Source: Chitinophagaceae bacterium UBA2467 (GTDB lineage: Bacteria > Bacteroidota > Bacteroidia > Chitinophagales > Chitinophagaceae). From it: DNA of 13,364 bases. A model generated the notes under the pieces. It made no database searches, was not told where the DNA came from, and saw nothing but the letters and a program-made list of their open reading frames with translations. Position 1 is the first letter of the stretch; the number at the start of each line of letters is the position of its first letter. Shown here one piece after another: positions 1-7,478 of this stretch. The stretch covers positions 2,347 through 15,710 of the forward strand of contig DDPN01000081.1 of the NCBI GenBank assembly GCA_002342205.1. Reading direction: 5' to 3'. The position numbers and the translations under genes were made by a program.

Positions 1-276
1 GATGCTCCAGGTGGATTTGGTGAGGAAATGAAAGAAGTTTCTGTAGGTACAGGTGCTGAGTGGGCTTATAATGGCCAGTTCTTCTTCCGTGCTGGTTACT
101 TCTATGAGAACAAAACAAAAGGAGATCGTCGTTACTTCACAACTGGTTTAGGTGTGAAATACAATGTATTCCACTTCAACTTCGCTTACCTGATTCCTTC
201 TGGAAGCGGTGTGAATCGTAACCCTCTTTCAAATACTCTTCGTTTCCAGGTTTCATTTGACTTGGGTGGTAAATAA
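1..276 (+). CDS. porV: PorV (LptO) outer-membrane protein of the type IX secretion system, C-terminal fragment
   Basis: The frame is open from base 1 to the TAA at 274-276, so only the last 91 residues are visible and the start lies outside the window. The sequence is an alternating beta-strand pattern typical of an outer-membrane barrel of the FadL-like PorV family. Recognisable stretches are RAGYFYENKTKGDRRYFTTG, then GLGVKYNVF, FAYLIPSGSG and a closing NPLSNTLRFQVSFDLG strand. In known type IX systems PorV is a barrel that collects cargo carrying a C-terminal signal after export and brings it to the surface attachment complex with PorU. This implies a gliding- or T9SS-secreting Bacteroidota cell. 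A strong terminator follows directly, so porV ends its own transcription unit. Other FadL-like or PorQ/PorP-type barrels are less likely given the C-terminal resemblance. Confidence 0.85.
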   Translation, partial: DAPGGFGEEMKEVSVGTGAEWAYNGQFFFRAGYFYENKTKGDRRYFTTGLGVKYNVFHFNFAYLIPSGSGVNRNPLSNTLRFQVSFDLGGK

Positions 277-295
277 TTATAGCGTTTTCAATTTC

Positions 296-325
296 AAAAA
301 GGCCCTGGATTCCCGGGGCCTTTTT
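296..325 (+). terminator. Rho-independent terminator after porV
   Basis: A near-perfect hairpin begins 20 bases after the porV stop. The left arm 296-308 (AAAAAGGCCCTGG) pairs with the right arm 313-325 over 13 pairs, one of them a T-G wobble, around the loop ATTC. The GC-rich core GGCCC/GGGCC is followed by a run of five T, and the A-run on the 5' side pairs with the T-run. The shape is symmetrical and could act in both directions, but no minus-strand gene ends here. It separates porV from ispF. Confidence 0.9.
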
Positions 326-349
326 GTTTATTTGCACTAAATCGATTTT

Positions 350-829
350 ATGTCTTTACGAATAGGTTCTGGTATTGACTTTCATCAGTTGGCTGAGGGA
401 CGTGCGCTATGGATCGGAGGTATTCAAATTCCTCACCATAAAGGAGCGGTGGGCCACAGTGATGCGGATGTATTGCTACATGCTATTTGTGATGCATTGT
501 TAGGTGCTTTGGCTTTGGGTGATATTGGGCAGCATTTCCCAAACACTGACGAGGCCTATAAAAATATTGACAGTAAGATTTTACTTAAGAAATGTGTTGA
601 GCTGATAAAATCCAAGGGTTATTCAGTGGTGAATGTAGATGCTACATTATGTTTGGAAGCTCCCAAGATCAGGCCTTACGTTACAAAGATGCAGGAGACA
701 ATAGCCCCGCTACTTGGTGTTGAACTGGACGCTGTTTCGATCAAAGCAACAACAACCGAAAAAATGGGTTTTGCAGGAAGAGAAGAAGGTCTAATGGCGC
801 AAGCCACTGTTTTGCTTCAACAATCTTAA
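350..829 (+). CDS. ispF: 2-C-methyl-D-erythritol 2,4-cyclodiphosphate synthase
   Basis: The 159-residue product has the normal IspF length. It converts CDP-methylerythritol 2-phosphate to the cyclic diphosphate plus CMP in the cytosolic MEP isoprenoid pathway. The metal site is visible as D10 and H12 in GSGIDFH together with H44 in DVLLHAICDALLGAL. H36-S37 of GHSDAD and D58-G60 of GDIGQHFP form the substrate loop. The C-terminal KATTTEKMGF (from K132) is the family signature that binds the cytidine diphosphate side, followed by GREEG. Family members are homotrimers with active sites between subunits. The ATG at 350 gives the standard N-terminus. The gene follows the porV terminator and precedes dut by 23 bases. 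A TTTATTTGC stretch at 327-335 resembles the Bacteroidota -7 element with one mismatch and could be its promoter. Confidence 0.96.
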   Translation: MSLRIGSGIDFHQLAEGRALWIGGIQIPHHKGAVGHSDADVLLHAICDALLGALALGDIGQHFPNTDEAYKNIDSKILLKKCVELIKSKGYSVVNVDATLCLEAPKIRPYVTKMQETIAPLLGVELDAVSIKATTTEKMGFAGREEGLMAQATVLLQQS

Positions 830-840
830 ACTTCCACCGC

Positions 841-848
841 TATCTTTG
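841..848 (+). promoter_or_regulatory. Bacteroidota-type -7 promoter element in front of dut
   Basis: TATCTTTG at 841-848 is an exact match to the Bacteroidota sigma-ABfr -7 consensus TAnnTTTG and lies in the 23-base gap between ispF and dut. It ends only four bases before the dut ATG at 853, so a transcript initiated here would have almost no leader. I do not see a convincing -33 TTTG at the usual spacing; the closest TTTG is at 811-814, about 26 bases upstream, which is too far. The exact match and placement support a promoter; activity is inferred. Confidence 0.55.
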
Positions 849-852
849 CGCG

Positions 853-1296
853 ATGACGTCCCTGTCTGTTAAAATTGTCAATCGATCAACCAATCCGTTG
901 CCTGCATATGCAACAGAATTTTCATCAGGGATGGACTTACGTGCCAATTTGTTGGAGACGATTGTTCTTGCTGCAGGAGAAAGAAAATTAATTCCTACCG
1001 GACTTTTTATAGAGTTACCAAAAGGCTACGAAGCACAGGTGCGTCCGCGCAGTGGTCTTGCCTTGAAACAGGGTATAACCTGTCTTAATTCTCCTGGTAC
1101 AATTGATGCGGATTATAGAGGGGAAATTGGCGTATTGCTAATCAATCTTTCGGGCCAAGAACAAATAATTCAACATGGCGACAGAATTGCACAATTGGTG
1201 ATTCAGCCTGTTGTGCAATGTGCGTGGGAGGCGGTTACTGAATTGTCAGCTACGCAAAGAGGAGAGGGTGGTTTTGGTCACACCGGAGTCAAATAA
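853..1296 (+). CDS. dut: Deoxyuridine 5'-triphosphate nucleotidohydrolase (dUTPase)
   Basis: The enzyme hydrolyses dUTP to dUMP and diphosphate, keeping uracil out of DNA and supplying dUMP for thymidylate. The 147-residue length fits the homotrimeric dUTPase family, and all five motifs appear in order. Motif I is SSGMDLRA (24-31), motif II PRSGLALK (65-72), motif III PGTIDADYRGEIG (81-93) with catalytic D85 and uracil-site Y88, motif IV GDRIAQLV (109-116), and motif V RGEGGFGHTG (136-145), the Gly-rich arm that closes over the phosphates. The ATG at 853 is the only reasonable start, because the next in-frame Met (27) lies inside motif I. A TATCTTTG element sits immediately upstream, and the next gene begins eight bases after the stop, so it is probably co-transcribed with the DUF4292 gene. 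Confidence 0.96.
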   Translation: MTSLSVKIVNRSTNPLPAYATEFSSGMDLRANLLETIVLAAGERKLIPTGLFIELPKGYEAQVRPRSGLALKQGITCLNSPGTIDADYRGEIGVLLINLSGQEQIIQHGDRIAQLVIQPVVQCAWEAVTELSATQRGEGGFGHTGVK

Positions 1297-1304
1297 ATTA
1301 ATTC

Positions 1305-2123
1305 ATGAGAATCCTTCTACCCATAATTTTATTTGCAGTACTGTTGACATCTTGCCGAAGTACTCGAAAAATTCAAACAGCAATTGTAAAAAAGGACAGC
1401 ACGCAGACTAGCATACTTTCAGATCTGGAAAAAGCGCGTTTGGATTCGATTGCATTTATCAAGGAAAACTATGCTCAGCTTCAAGCACGCCGTATCAATT
1501 ACACAACTTTCAATGCAAAATTGGATGTTGATTATGATGATGCAGCTGGTAACAAATTAAATCTTAACGCACAAATTCGTTTGTATAAAGACAGTGTTAT
1601 TTGGGCCTCTATTACTGCTATATTAGGTATAGAGGGACTTCGTGTTTACATTACCAGGGACTCTGTCAAAATTTTGGACAAACAAAGTAAAGTATACCTG
1701 GCGCGCAGTGTAGCATACTTGACAGAAGTAACTGCACTTCCCCTCACACTTTCTTCTCTCCAGGACTTATTAGTGGGGAATCCTATTTTTCTGGACTCTA
1801 CCCTTCATGCCTATAGCAAGGGCCCCTCTACGATTTCACTCCATGGTGTAACTGCATTTTTTAAAATTCTATTCACCATCAGTGAGCAGGAAAAGCAATT
1901 GCTTAGCACTAAACTGGATGATCTGGATGAAACCCGAAACCGAACTAGTTTTTTAAGCTATGCAGAATATGATGCTAAAACGGGCACTCCTTTTTCGCAG
2001 CGCCGAACCATTTCGGTTTCAGAAAAGAAAAAATTGAATGTGGAGCTCCGATTTAAGCAGTATGCATTTAATGAAACGTTAAGTTTTCCTTTTGCTATTC
2101 CAAAAAATTATCGTCGCGGTTGA
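1305..2123 (+). CDS. DUF4292 family outer-membrane lipoprotein
   Basis: This 272-residue protein has a lipoprotein signal: a hydrophobic stretch from residue 3 to 14 followed by the lipobox LTSC with the acylated Cys at position 17. The mature part resembles the Bacteroidota DUF4292 family, which is LolB-like in predicted fold. Features I associate with that family are an early beta-rich stretch (TFNAKLDVDYDD), IRLYKDSVIWASI with the invariant-looking DS-IW, the segment GIEGLRVYITRDSVKILD, and a later LQDLLVGNP near residue 160. These suggest a periplasm-facing lipoprotein that binds a hydrophobic ligand or helps outer-membrane assembly, but no reaction is established and I do not assign one. 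It begins eight bases after dut and is followed by the envC-like gene after 41 bases. This DUF4292-envC pairing suggests an envelope role. Confidence 0.8.
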   Translation: MRILLPIILFAVLLTSCRSTRKIQTAIVKKDSTQTSILSDLEKARLDSIAFIKENYAQLQARRINYTTFNAKLDVDYDDAAGNKLNLNAQIRLYKDSVIWASITAILGIEGLRVYITRDSVKILDKQSKVYLARSVAYLTEVTALPLTLSSLQDLLVGNPIFLDSTLHAYSKGPSTISLHGVTAFFKILFTISEQEKQLLSTKLDDLDETRNRTSFLSYAEYDAKTGTPFSQRRTISVSEKKKLNVELRFKQYAFNETLSFPFAIPKNYRRG

Positions 2124-2164
2124 GTAATAAAATTTATTTTGCAACCAATCGTTATAACCGTTTC

Positions 2165-3544
2165 ATGCGCTATAAACTAATTTTTCTTCTTTTGTTGAGT
2201 TGGGCGGGTTTGACTGCTAGCTATGCGCAGCCCGGTAACGATAAGTCACAACTAGAAAAGGAGCGACAAGAAATACAAAAAGAGCTAAAAGAGATTCAGA
2301 GTCTTTATGAGTCGGTAAAGGGCCAGACTAAACAGACGCTTAGTCAATTAAATGTCCTTAATAAAAAGATTTCTATTCAAGAACGCTACATCAATAGCAT
2401 CAGCCGCGAAATTCGTTCGATTGATGACGACATTTATTTAAGTGAATTAGAGATTTATCGATTGAATAGACAATTGGATACGCTTAAAGTGCAATATGCT
2501 CGTTCTGTTGCGTATGCCTATAAGAATCGAAGTAATTACGATTACGTAAATTTTATTTTTTCGGCAAGCAGTTTTAATGATGCCGTAAAGCGTATTTCTT
2601 ATTTGAAGAGCTATCGTGATTACCGGGAAAAACAGGTGGGAACTATTTATAAGACGCAGGAGTTGATTCTAGAGCGACGTAAACAACAATTGGTTCGAAA
2701 AGAACAGAAAAATACTGCATTGGAAACACAGACGAAACAAGTGCAGGAACTGGCGGCGCAGAAAAAAGAAAAGAACGCAGTGGTGGCGCAGTTAAAAAGT
2801 AAAGAAAAAGAATTGTCTCGTCAGATAGCCGAAAAGAAAAAAAGGGACCGCGACTTGCAAAATGCCGTACTGGCAATTGTCAGAAGGGAGATCGAGTTGG
2901 CTAAAAAAGAAGCCGAGGAACGTAAGCGAAAAGAAGAGGAAGAAAGAAAAAGAAACATGGCTGTTACTACTGGCGGGGCTCCTGCTAAGCCGGGTGCTGC
3001 TACTGCAGACAAGCCTACTGCACCTTCAACTACTCCTGTGTCTACCGACGCAACTGCTTCTTCTTCGCGCAGAAATGAATTAGCAAAGAGACCTGAGAGT
3101 TATTTGGATCTTAATGCCAAGGACATTGCATTAAATAGCAGCTTTGAAGCAAATCGCTACAAACTACCTTGGCCAGTTGACAATGGTATTGTGGTGCTAA
3201 AATTTGGTGACAACAAAATTGAAAATACTTTTTTGACTATTGATAATCCGGGTCTCACCATTGCAACTCCTAGTGCAGGTAGTAATGTAAAAGCCGTTTT
3301 TGAAGGAGAAGTGCGTGGGGTGTATAACCTCGGAGACGGGATGGCTGTAACCATCCGGCATGGAAAGTATTTTACAACGTATAGTAATTTGTCTTCAGTT
3401 ACTATTGCAAAAGGAGCGATGGTTAAAACTGGACAAATTATTGGGAAGACAGGAAAGGATGAAGAAGGGAATGGTGGTCAGATTGATTTTATCATGACCA
3501 TGGAGACTAAAAAAATCGATCCTCAAGGCTGGCTTCGACGCTAA
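2165..3544 (+). CDS. envC: EnvC-like murein hydrolase activator with coiled coil and degenerate LytM (M23) domain
   Basis: I chose the ATG at 2165 (459 residues) over a TTG at 2120, because it opens directly into a signal peptide (MRYKLIFLLLLSWAGLTASYA, cleavage near A21-Q22). Residues about 25-260 are strongly charged heptad-like coiled coil, interrupted near 115-160 by a less charged segment (SVAYAYKNRSNYDYVNF). Residues about 250-305 are a Lys/Glu run then an Ala/Pro/Thr/Ser-rich linker. Residues about 335-459 are a LytM/M23 fold (LPWPVDNG, IRHGKYFTTYSNLS, GQIIGKTG, final DPQGWLRR). The metal motifs of active M23 enzymes are lost: the first H-x-G-x-D region reads NPGLTI, and the closing H-x-H region reads GQIDF. 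This matches E. coli EnvC, which activates amidases instead of cutting peptidoglycan. A role in daughter-cell separation is inferred. The gene abuts convergent bshA. Confidence 0.88.
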   Translation: MRYKLIFLLLLSWAGLTASYAQPGNDKSQLEKERQEIQKELKEIQSLYESVKGQTKQTLSQLNVLNKKISIQERYINSISREIRSIDDDIYLSELEIYRLNRQLDTLKVQYARSVAYAYKNRSNYDYVNFIFSASSFNDAVKRISYLKSYRDYREKQVGTIYKTQELILERRKQQLVRKEQKNTALETQTKQVQELAAQKKEKNAVVAQLKSKEKELSRQIAEKKKRDRDLQNAVLAIVRREIELAKKEAEERKRKEEEERKRNMAVTTGGAPAKPGAATADKPTAPSTTPVSTDATASSSRRNELAKRPESYLDLNAKDIALNSSFEANRYKLPWPVDNGIVVLKFGDNKIENTFLTIDNPGLTIATPSAGSNVKAVFEGEVRGVYNLGDGMAVTIRHGKYFTTYSNLSSVTIAKGAMVKTGQIIGKTGKDEEGNGGQIDFIMTMETKKIDPQGWLRR

Positions 3545-4669
3545 TTACTCTTTTATAAAGCGCGCGTATAGTTTTTCATATTGTGGTACGATATGATGAA
3601 TATCGAATTTACACGCTTGCTTATATGCATTATCCCTAAACGTTTGTAAGGTTTGTTCATCTTGTAACAACGAGAGTACTTGTTTACTCATCGAATCTGT
3701 ATCTCCCACTTTGCTGAGCATACCGGTTTCTCCATGAATATTGATCTCTCCTAATCCGCCGGCATCTGTGGATACAACAGGAACTCTAGCGGCCATAGCT
3801 TCTAGTGCTGCTAATCCAAAACTTTCATATTCGGAAGTCAGTAGAAAAACATCTGCAATCGCAAGTATGTCTTCCATTTGCTCTTGCTTTCCTACAAACA
3901 GTACATCTTCGCTCACCCCTAATTCACGGCTTAGATCCTCTGCAGTGCTACGCTCCGGTCCGTCACCTACAAATAATAATTTGCTGGGTATTTTACTATG
4001 TACTGCAGCAAATATTTTTACTACGTCGGGGATACGCTTTATTTTTCTAAAGTTGGATGCATGTAATAAAATACGTTCGCCCGCCGGAGCAATTGCTTTT
4101 CGAAATGCATCGATAGGTTTACGGTTAAAACGTGCGACATCCACAAAATTCATGATCACCTCAATCTCTTTTTCTATTTTGAAATGACGATACGTCTCCT
4201 CGCGTAAGTTGTGTGATACCGCTGTGATTGCATCACTTTCGTTAATAGAAAATGTAACAACCGGAGCATAGGTTTTATCGCGTCCTACCAGTGTGATGTC
4301 GGTCCCGTGGAGCGTTGTGATAAAGGGGACTTGAATTCCTTCTTTCGCTAAAATTTGTTTTGCTAAATAAGCCGCTGAGGCGTGAGGGATGGCATAGTGC
4401 ACATGTAACAAATCCAGGCGATGATTTTTGATCACATCTACAAGCGTGCTGGCTAGGGCTGTTTCATAAGGCGGAAAATCGAATAACGGATAAGTAGGCA
4501 CTTGCACCTCATGGTAAAAGATATTGGGAACAAATCGTTCTAGCCGAACAGGTTGTTGGTAGGTTATAAAATGAACTTCGTGGTTTTTTTGTGCCAGCGC
4601 TTTACCAAGCTCAGTGGCTAATACGCCTGAGCCTCCAAACGTGGGATAACATACGATACCAATCTTCAT
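3545..4669 (-). CDS. bshA: N-acetyl-alpha-D-glucosaminyl L-malate synthase BshA (GT4 glycosyltransferase)
   Basis: The 374-residue GT4 retaining glycosyltransferase has the BshA hallmark N-terminus MKIGIVCYPTFGGSGVLATE, where the Gly-rich loop binds the nucleotide sugar. BshA transfers GlcNAc from UDP-GlcNAc to L-malate, the first step of bacillithiol synthesis. LLHVHYAIPHA (88-98) and TTLHGTDITLVG (118-129) are conserved in BshA orthologues. The C-terminal Rossmann half carries VGDGPE (234-239) and the EX7E motif from E282 to E290 (ESFGLAALE), typical of GT4 enzymes. The BshB deacetylase and BshC ligase are not in this window. The gene is monocistronic here: its stop codon is directly adjacent to the envC stop on the other strand, and its start faces the M28 peptidase gene across 97 bases. 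Confidence 0.93.
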   Translation of the reverse strand: MKIGIVCYPTFGGSGVLATELGKALAQKNHEVHFITYQQPVRLERFVPNIFYHEVQVPTYPLFDFPPYETALASTLVDVIKNHRLDLLHVHYAIPHASAAYLAKQILAKEGIQVPFITTLHGTDITLVGRDKTYAPVVTFSINESDAITAVSHNLREETYRHFKIEKEIEVIMNFVDVARFNRKPIDAFRKAIAPAGERILLHASNFRKIKRIPDVVKIFAAVHSKIPSKLLFVGDGPERSTAEDLSRELGVSEDVLFVGKQEQMEDILAIADVFLLTSEYESFGLAALEAMAARVPVVSTDAGGLGEINIHGETGMLSKVGDTDSMSKQVLSLLQDEQTLQTFRDNAYKQACKFDIHHIVPQYEKLYARFIKE

Positions 4670-4691
4670 ACTATTGCGCTGGTTGAGTCTG

Positions 4692-4699
4692 TAAAGGTA
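4692..4699 (-). promoter_or_regulatory. Possible -7 promoter element for bshA
   Basis: Read on the minus strand this is TACCTTTA, seven of eight positions of TAnnTTTG, located 22 bases before the bshA ATG in the 97-bp divergent region 4670-4766. No -33 TTG is evident at the proper spacing, so support is weak. The rest of this intergenic region shows no clear element for the rightward M28 peptidase gene. Confidence 0.3.
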
Positions 4700-4766
4700 G
4701 GCTATTTAAGAGAGGTGATTTCATGACGGGGAATCATTAACTTCAGGATCAATAAACAACCAATTT

Positions 4767-6152
4767 ATGCTTTCGTTCATTCGTTTTATGGTACTCTTTT
4801 TGTTAGTGGTGATCCAAAGTGCTTGGGCTCAAACTACTGACTCTGTGTTTATTAAGAATTTGGCTGATGAGATTTTGCTTCATGCAAGGGCCTATGAGCA
4901 GTTGACCTATCTAACTAAGCAAATTGGACCTCGCTTAGCAGGTTCAGCAGGAATGGTGAAGGCTGAGCAGTGGGGTTTGAAAGAAATGCAAAAAGCAGGG
5001 GCGGATAAAGCATGGGGGCAGGAGTGTTTGGTACCCCATTGGGTGAGAGGTGGGGTAGATAAGGCCACCGCTTTATTTGCTTCCAATGATAAAAAAGGAA
5101 TACCGTTGGATGTAGTTGCATTAGGTAATTCAATCGGAACTGGGTCAACTCCGTTACGTGCAGAGGTAGTGGAGGTAAAATCTTTTGAAGATTTAGAAAT
5201 CAAAAAGGAACGGGTTAAGGGCAAGATTGTTTTTTATAATTATCCTTTCAATCCCACTTATGTTCGCACATTTCAGGCCTATGGAGATGCCAATAAATAC
5301 AGGGGGCAAGGGCCTTCTCAAGCGGCTAAATATGGAGCCGTTGGAACGATTGTCCGCAGTATGAGTCATGGTACTAATAATCATCCGCATACGGGGGCAA
5401 CACGCTATGATAGTCTATATAATAAAATTCCGGCGGTGGCTATTGGATTAGAAGATGCAGATCAATTAAGCAGATGGCTTACAAAGGAATCAGTGCAGGT
5501 GCAAATCAAAACTAATGGTCATTTTTTGCCTGACACAATTGGTCATAATGTAATTGGAGAATTGACTGGTACTGAATTTCCCGATGAAATTATTACAGTA
5601 GGTGGGCATCTGGATAGCTGGGATAATTGTGAAGGAGCACATGATGATGGAGCAGGGTGTGTTCAAACGCTTGAAATACTACGAGCCTTTAAAGCAATCG
5701 GATATCGTCCGCGTCATACTATACGTTTTGTATTATTTGCCAATGAAGAAAATGGATTGAGGGGAGGTTCTAAATATGCAGAGGAGGCGAAACAAAAAAA
5801 TGAAAAACACATTTTTGCACTGGAGAGTGATGCAGGAGGATTTACTCCGCGCGGTTTTGGATTTACGATAAGTGATGCACAGTATCAAAAAGTACTGGGT
5901 TGGCAATCGCTGATTGCTCCTTATGGATGTAGTGAATTTAGTCGCGGAGGAGGTGGTGCAGATATCGGACCACTTAATCGCACATTTAATACACCTGTTG
6001 CCGGTTTACAACCCGACTCGCAGCGTTATTTTGATTATCATCATGCCCGCAACGATGTGTTGGAAGCTGTCAATAAACGAGAACTTGAATTGGGCGCTAT
6101 AAATATGGCTGCCTTATTATACTTGGTAGACCGATATGGGTTAGGACAGTAG
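4767..6152 (+). CDS. Secreted M28 zinc metallopeptidase, carboxypeptidase Q-like, with PA-type insert
   Basis: The 461-residue protein starts with a signal peptide (MLSFIRFMVLFLLVVIQSAWA, cleavage near A21-Q22), so it acts in the periplasm or outside. An N-terminal helical part (IGPRLAGSAG, 53-62) is followed by a protease-associated-like insert from about 115 to 250. The M28 catalytic domain then carries the full co-catalytic di-zinc set: H281 and D283 in GGHLDSWD, the bridging Asp in AHDDGAG (D293/D294), base E327 and ligand E328 in NEENG, D355 in ESDAGG, and H426 in YFDYHH. The layout resembles mammalian plasma glutamate carboxypeptidase (carboxypeptidase Q), an exopeptidase of small peptides. 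Aminopeptidase activity is equally possible; the substrate cannot be read from sequence. Its last 12 bases overlap the 3' end of convergent argH. Confidence 0.88.
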   Translation: MLSFIRFMVLFLLVVIQSAWAQTTDSVFIKNLADEILLHARAYEQLTYLTKQIGPRLAGSAGMVKAEQWGLKEMQKAGADKAWGQECLVPHWVRGGVDKATALFASNDKKGIPLDVVALGNSIGTGSTPLRAEVVEVKSFEDLEIKKERVKGKIVFYNYPFNPTYVRTFQAYGDANKYRGQGPSQAAKYGAVGTIVRSMSHGTNNHPHTGATRYDSLYNKIPAVAIGLEDADQLSRWLTKESVQVQIKTNGHFLPDTIGHNVIGELTGTEFPDEIITVGGHLDSWDNCEGAHDDGAGCVQTLEILRAFKAIGYRPRHTIRFVLFANEENGLRGGSKYAEEAKQKNEKHIFALESDAGGFTPRGFGFTISDAQYQKVLGWQSLIAPYGCSEFSRGGGGADIGPLNRTFNTPVAGLQPDSQRYFDYHHARNDVLEAVNKRELELGAINMAALLYLVDRYGLGQ

Positions 6153-7472
6153 ATTATTAGTAGCTGTCGCTACTTTATCAAAGGGGAAGCGTTGCAATAC
6201 TGCATTCATTTGTGCAGCAATGGCTGGATTACATAAATTCCCAATACTGCCTTCGTGTGTATGGCTGAGCTGAGTAGGTGCTTGATAGGTTCCGTTTTCA
6301 ATAGCAGCGCCCACCTGACGATAGGCATCTCTAAAAGGGATGCCCTGTAATACAAGTGCATTTACCGCCTCGACACTAAACAGGTGTTCGTATTTTTTAT
6401 CTTGTAAAAGATTTTCACTGATTTTAATCTGGCTGATCATTTGCTGAAGCAGCAAGATGATTTCTTGTAGTTGCTGAAAAGCTGGAAATAAATGTTCTTT
6501 TAATAATTGAAGATCACGGTGATAACCCGAGGGTAGGTTAGTTGTCATCAACATGATTTCATTGGGGAGTGCTTTGAGACGATTGCAGTGTGAGCGAATC
6601 AATTCAAATACGTCAGGATTTTTTTTATGCGGCATGATGCTGCTCCCCGTGGTAAGTTCATCTGGAAAACTAATAAAGCCGAATTGCTGATTCATGTACA
6701 AGCAAACGTCCATGCTGAAACGAGATAGTGTTTCAGCAATGCCAGACAGTGCTTGCGCAACTACTCTTTCCGTTTTTCCTCTTCCCATTTGTGCATACAC
6801 TACATTGTAGTTGAGGTTGTCAAATCCAAGAAGTTCTGTGGTATAGGTACGGTCAATTGGAAAGGATGATCCATATCCTGCAGCCGATCCAAGAGGATTT
6901 TTGTTGACAACTGAATAGGCTGCTTGCAATTGAATACAATCGTCTACCAAGCTTTCAGCATAAGCCCCAAACCAAAGTCCAAATGAAGAAGGCATAGCTA
7001 ATTGCAAATGCGTGTATCCGGGTAGCAAAGTCGCTTTATATTTTTCACTCTGTGCTTGTAATAAAGTAAACAAGGGTTGAAGTGATTGCGCAACCTCTTG
7101 TAATTGCTGTCTTAGAAAAAGACGGATATCAACGAGCACTTGGTCATTTCTGCTTCGTGCCATGTGAACTTTCTTTCCTGTATCACCTAAACGTTGCGTC
7201 AGTTCCCATTCTACTTGTGAGTGAATATCCTCCATATCGGAGCGTAAGTCAAAATTTCCTTTGGTGATTTCTTGATAAATTGATTTTAATTCTTTGCATA
7301 GTTTGGCAGATTCCTCAGGGGTAAGCAGGCCTACTTTTCCCAGCATCTTTACGTGTGCAATTGATCCTATTACATCATAACCTGCGAGATAGGCGTCCAT
7401 TTCTCGGTCTTTGCCAACTGTAAATTTTGTAACAATTTCAGCTGCTTCTTTTCCTTTTTGCCAAAGTTTCAT
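6141..7472 (-). CDS. argH: Argininosuccinate lyase
   Basis: ArgH splits argininosuccinate into arginine and fumarate, the last step of arginine synthesis. The 443-residue product belongs to the fumarase/aspartase superfamily. Visible conserved blocks are ARSRNDQV (105-112), the PGYTHLQ segment (151-157) with the likely catalytic H155, LGSAAGYGSS (194-203), and the mobile signature loop GSSIMPHKKNPD (276-287) with the catalytic Ser at 277/278. The loop has H282 where many ArgH proteins have Gln. The start MKLWQKG is the usual ArgH beginning. It is the last gene of the leftward arginine operon, six bases after the argE-like stop. Its stop lies within the end of the convergent M28 gene (12-bp overlap). 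Confidence 0.96.
   Translation of the reverse strand: MKLWQKGKEAAEIVTKFTVGKDREMDAYLAGYDVIGSIAHVKMLGKVGLLTPEESAKLCKELKSIYQEITKGNFDLRSDMEDIHSQVEWELTQRLGDTGKKVHMARSRNDQVLVDIRLFLRQQLQEVAQSLQPLFTLLQAQSEKYKATLLPGYTHLQLAMPSSFGLWFGAYAESLVDDCIQLQAAYSVVNKNPLGSAAGYGSSFPIDRTYTTELLGFDNLNYNVVYAQMGRGKTERVVAQALSGIAETLSRFSMDVCLYMNQQFGFISFPDELTTGSSIMPHKKNPDVFELIRSHCNRLKALPNEIMLMTTNLPSGYHRDLQLLKEHLFPAFQQLQEIILLLQQMISQIKISENLLQDKKYEHLFSVEAVNALVLQGIPFRDAYRQVGAAIENGTYQAPTQLSHTHEGSIGNLCNPAIAAQMNAVLQRFPFDKVATATNNLLS
6159..6174 (+). terminator. Weak hairpin downstream of the M28 gene
   Basis: AGTAGC-TGTC-GCTACT forms a perfect 6-bp stem with a 4-base loop, starting seven bases after the M28 stop codon and inside the 3' end of argH. 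Only a short, broken T-run (TTATC) follows. It could help end plus-strand transcription at this convergent junction, but it is short enough to be chance within coding sequence. Confidence 0.22.
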
Positions 7473-7478
7473 AAGTCC

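Noticed and set aside
811..814. TTTG as the -33 element of the dut promoter
   Set aside because: The distance to TATCTTTG is about 26 bases, longer than the usual spacing near 19-21.
1211..1411. 66-codon + strand frame spanning the dut/DUF4292 junction
   Set aside because: It overlaps the conserved motif V of dut and the signal peptide of the next gene in another frame, so it is a shadow frame.
2120..2164. TTG start giving a 15-residue longer EnvC-like protein
   Set aside because: The extension overlaps the DUF4292 stop and places charged residues ahead of a clear signal peptide that begins at the ATG at 2165.
2880..2960. A-rich repetitive GAA/AAG sequence in envC as a DNA repeat
   Set aside because: It encodes the Lys/Glu-rich end of the coiled coil and shows no regular DNA repeat unit.
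3589..3605. CGATAT/ATATCG hairpin after envC as a terminator
   Set aside because: The 6-bp AT-rich stem lies within bshA coding sequence and lacks a T-run, so it is likely chance.
3741..4187. 148-codon open frame on the + strand
   Set aside because: It is antisense to bshA, whose protein is fully conserved through this region; the translated antisense product has no recognisable motif or start context.
4907..5224. 105-codon minus-strand frame inside the M28 gene
   Set aside because: The plus-strand M28 protein is well supported by its complete zinc ligand set and signal peptide; the antisense frame has no domain features.
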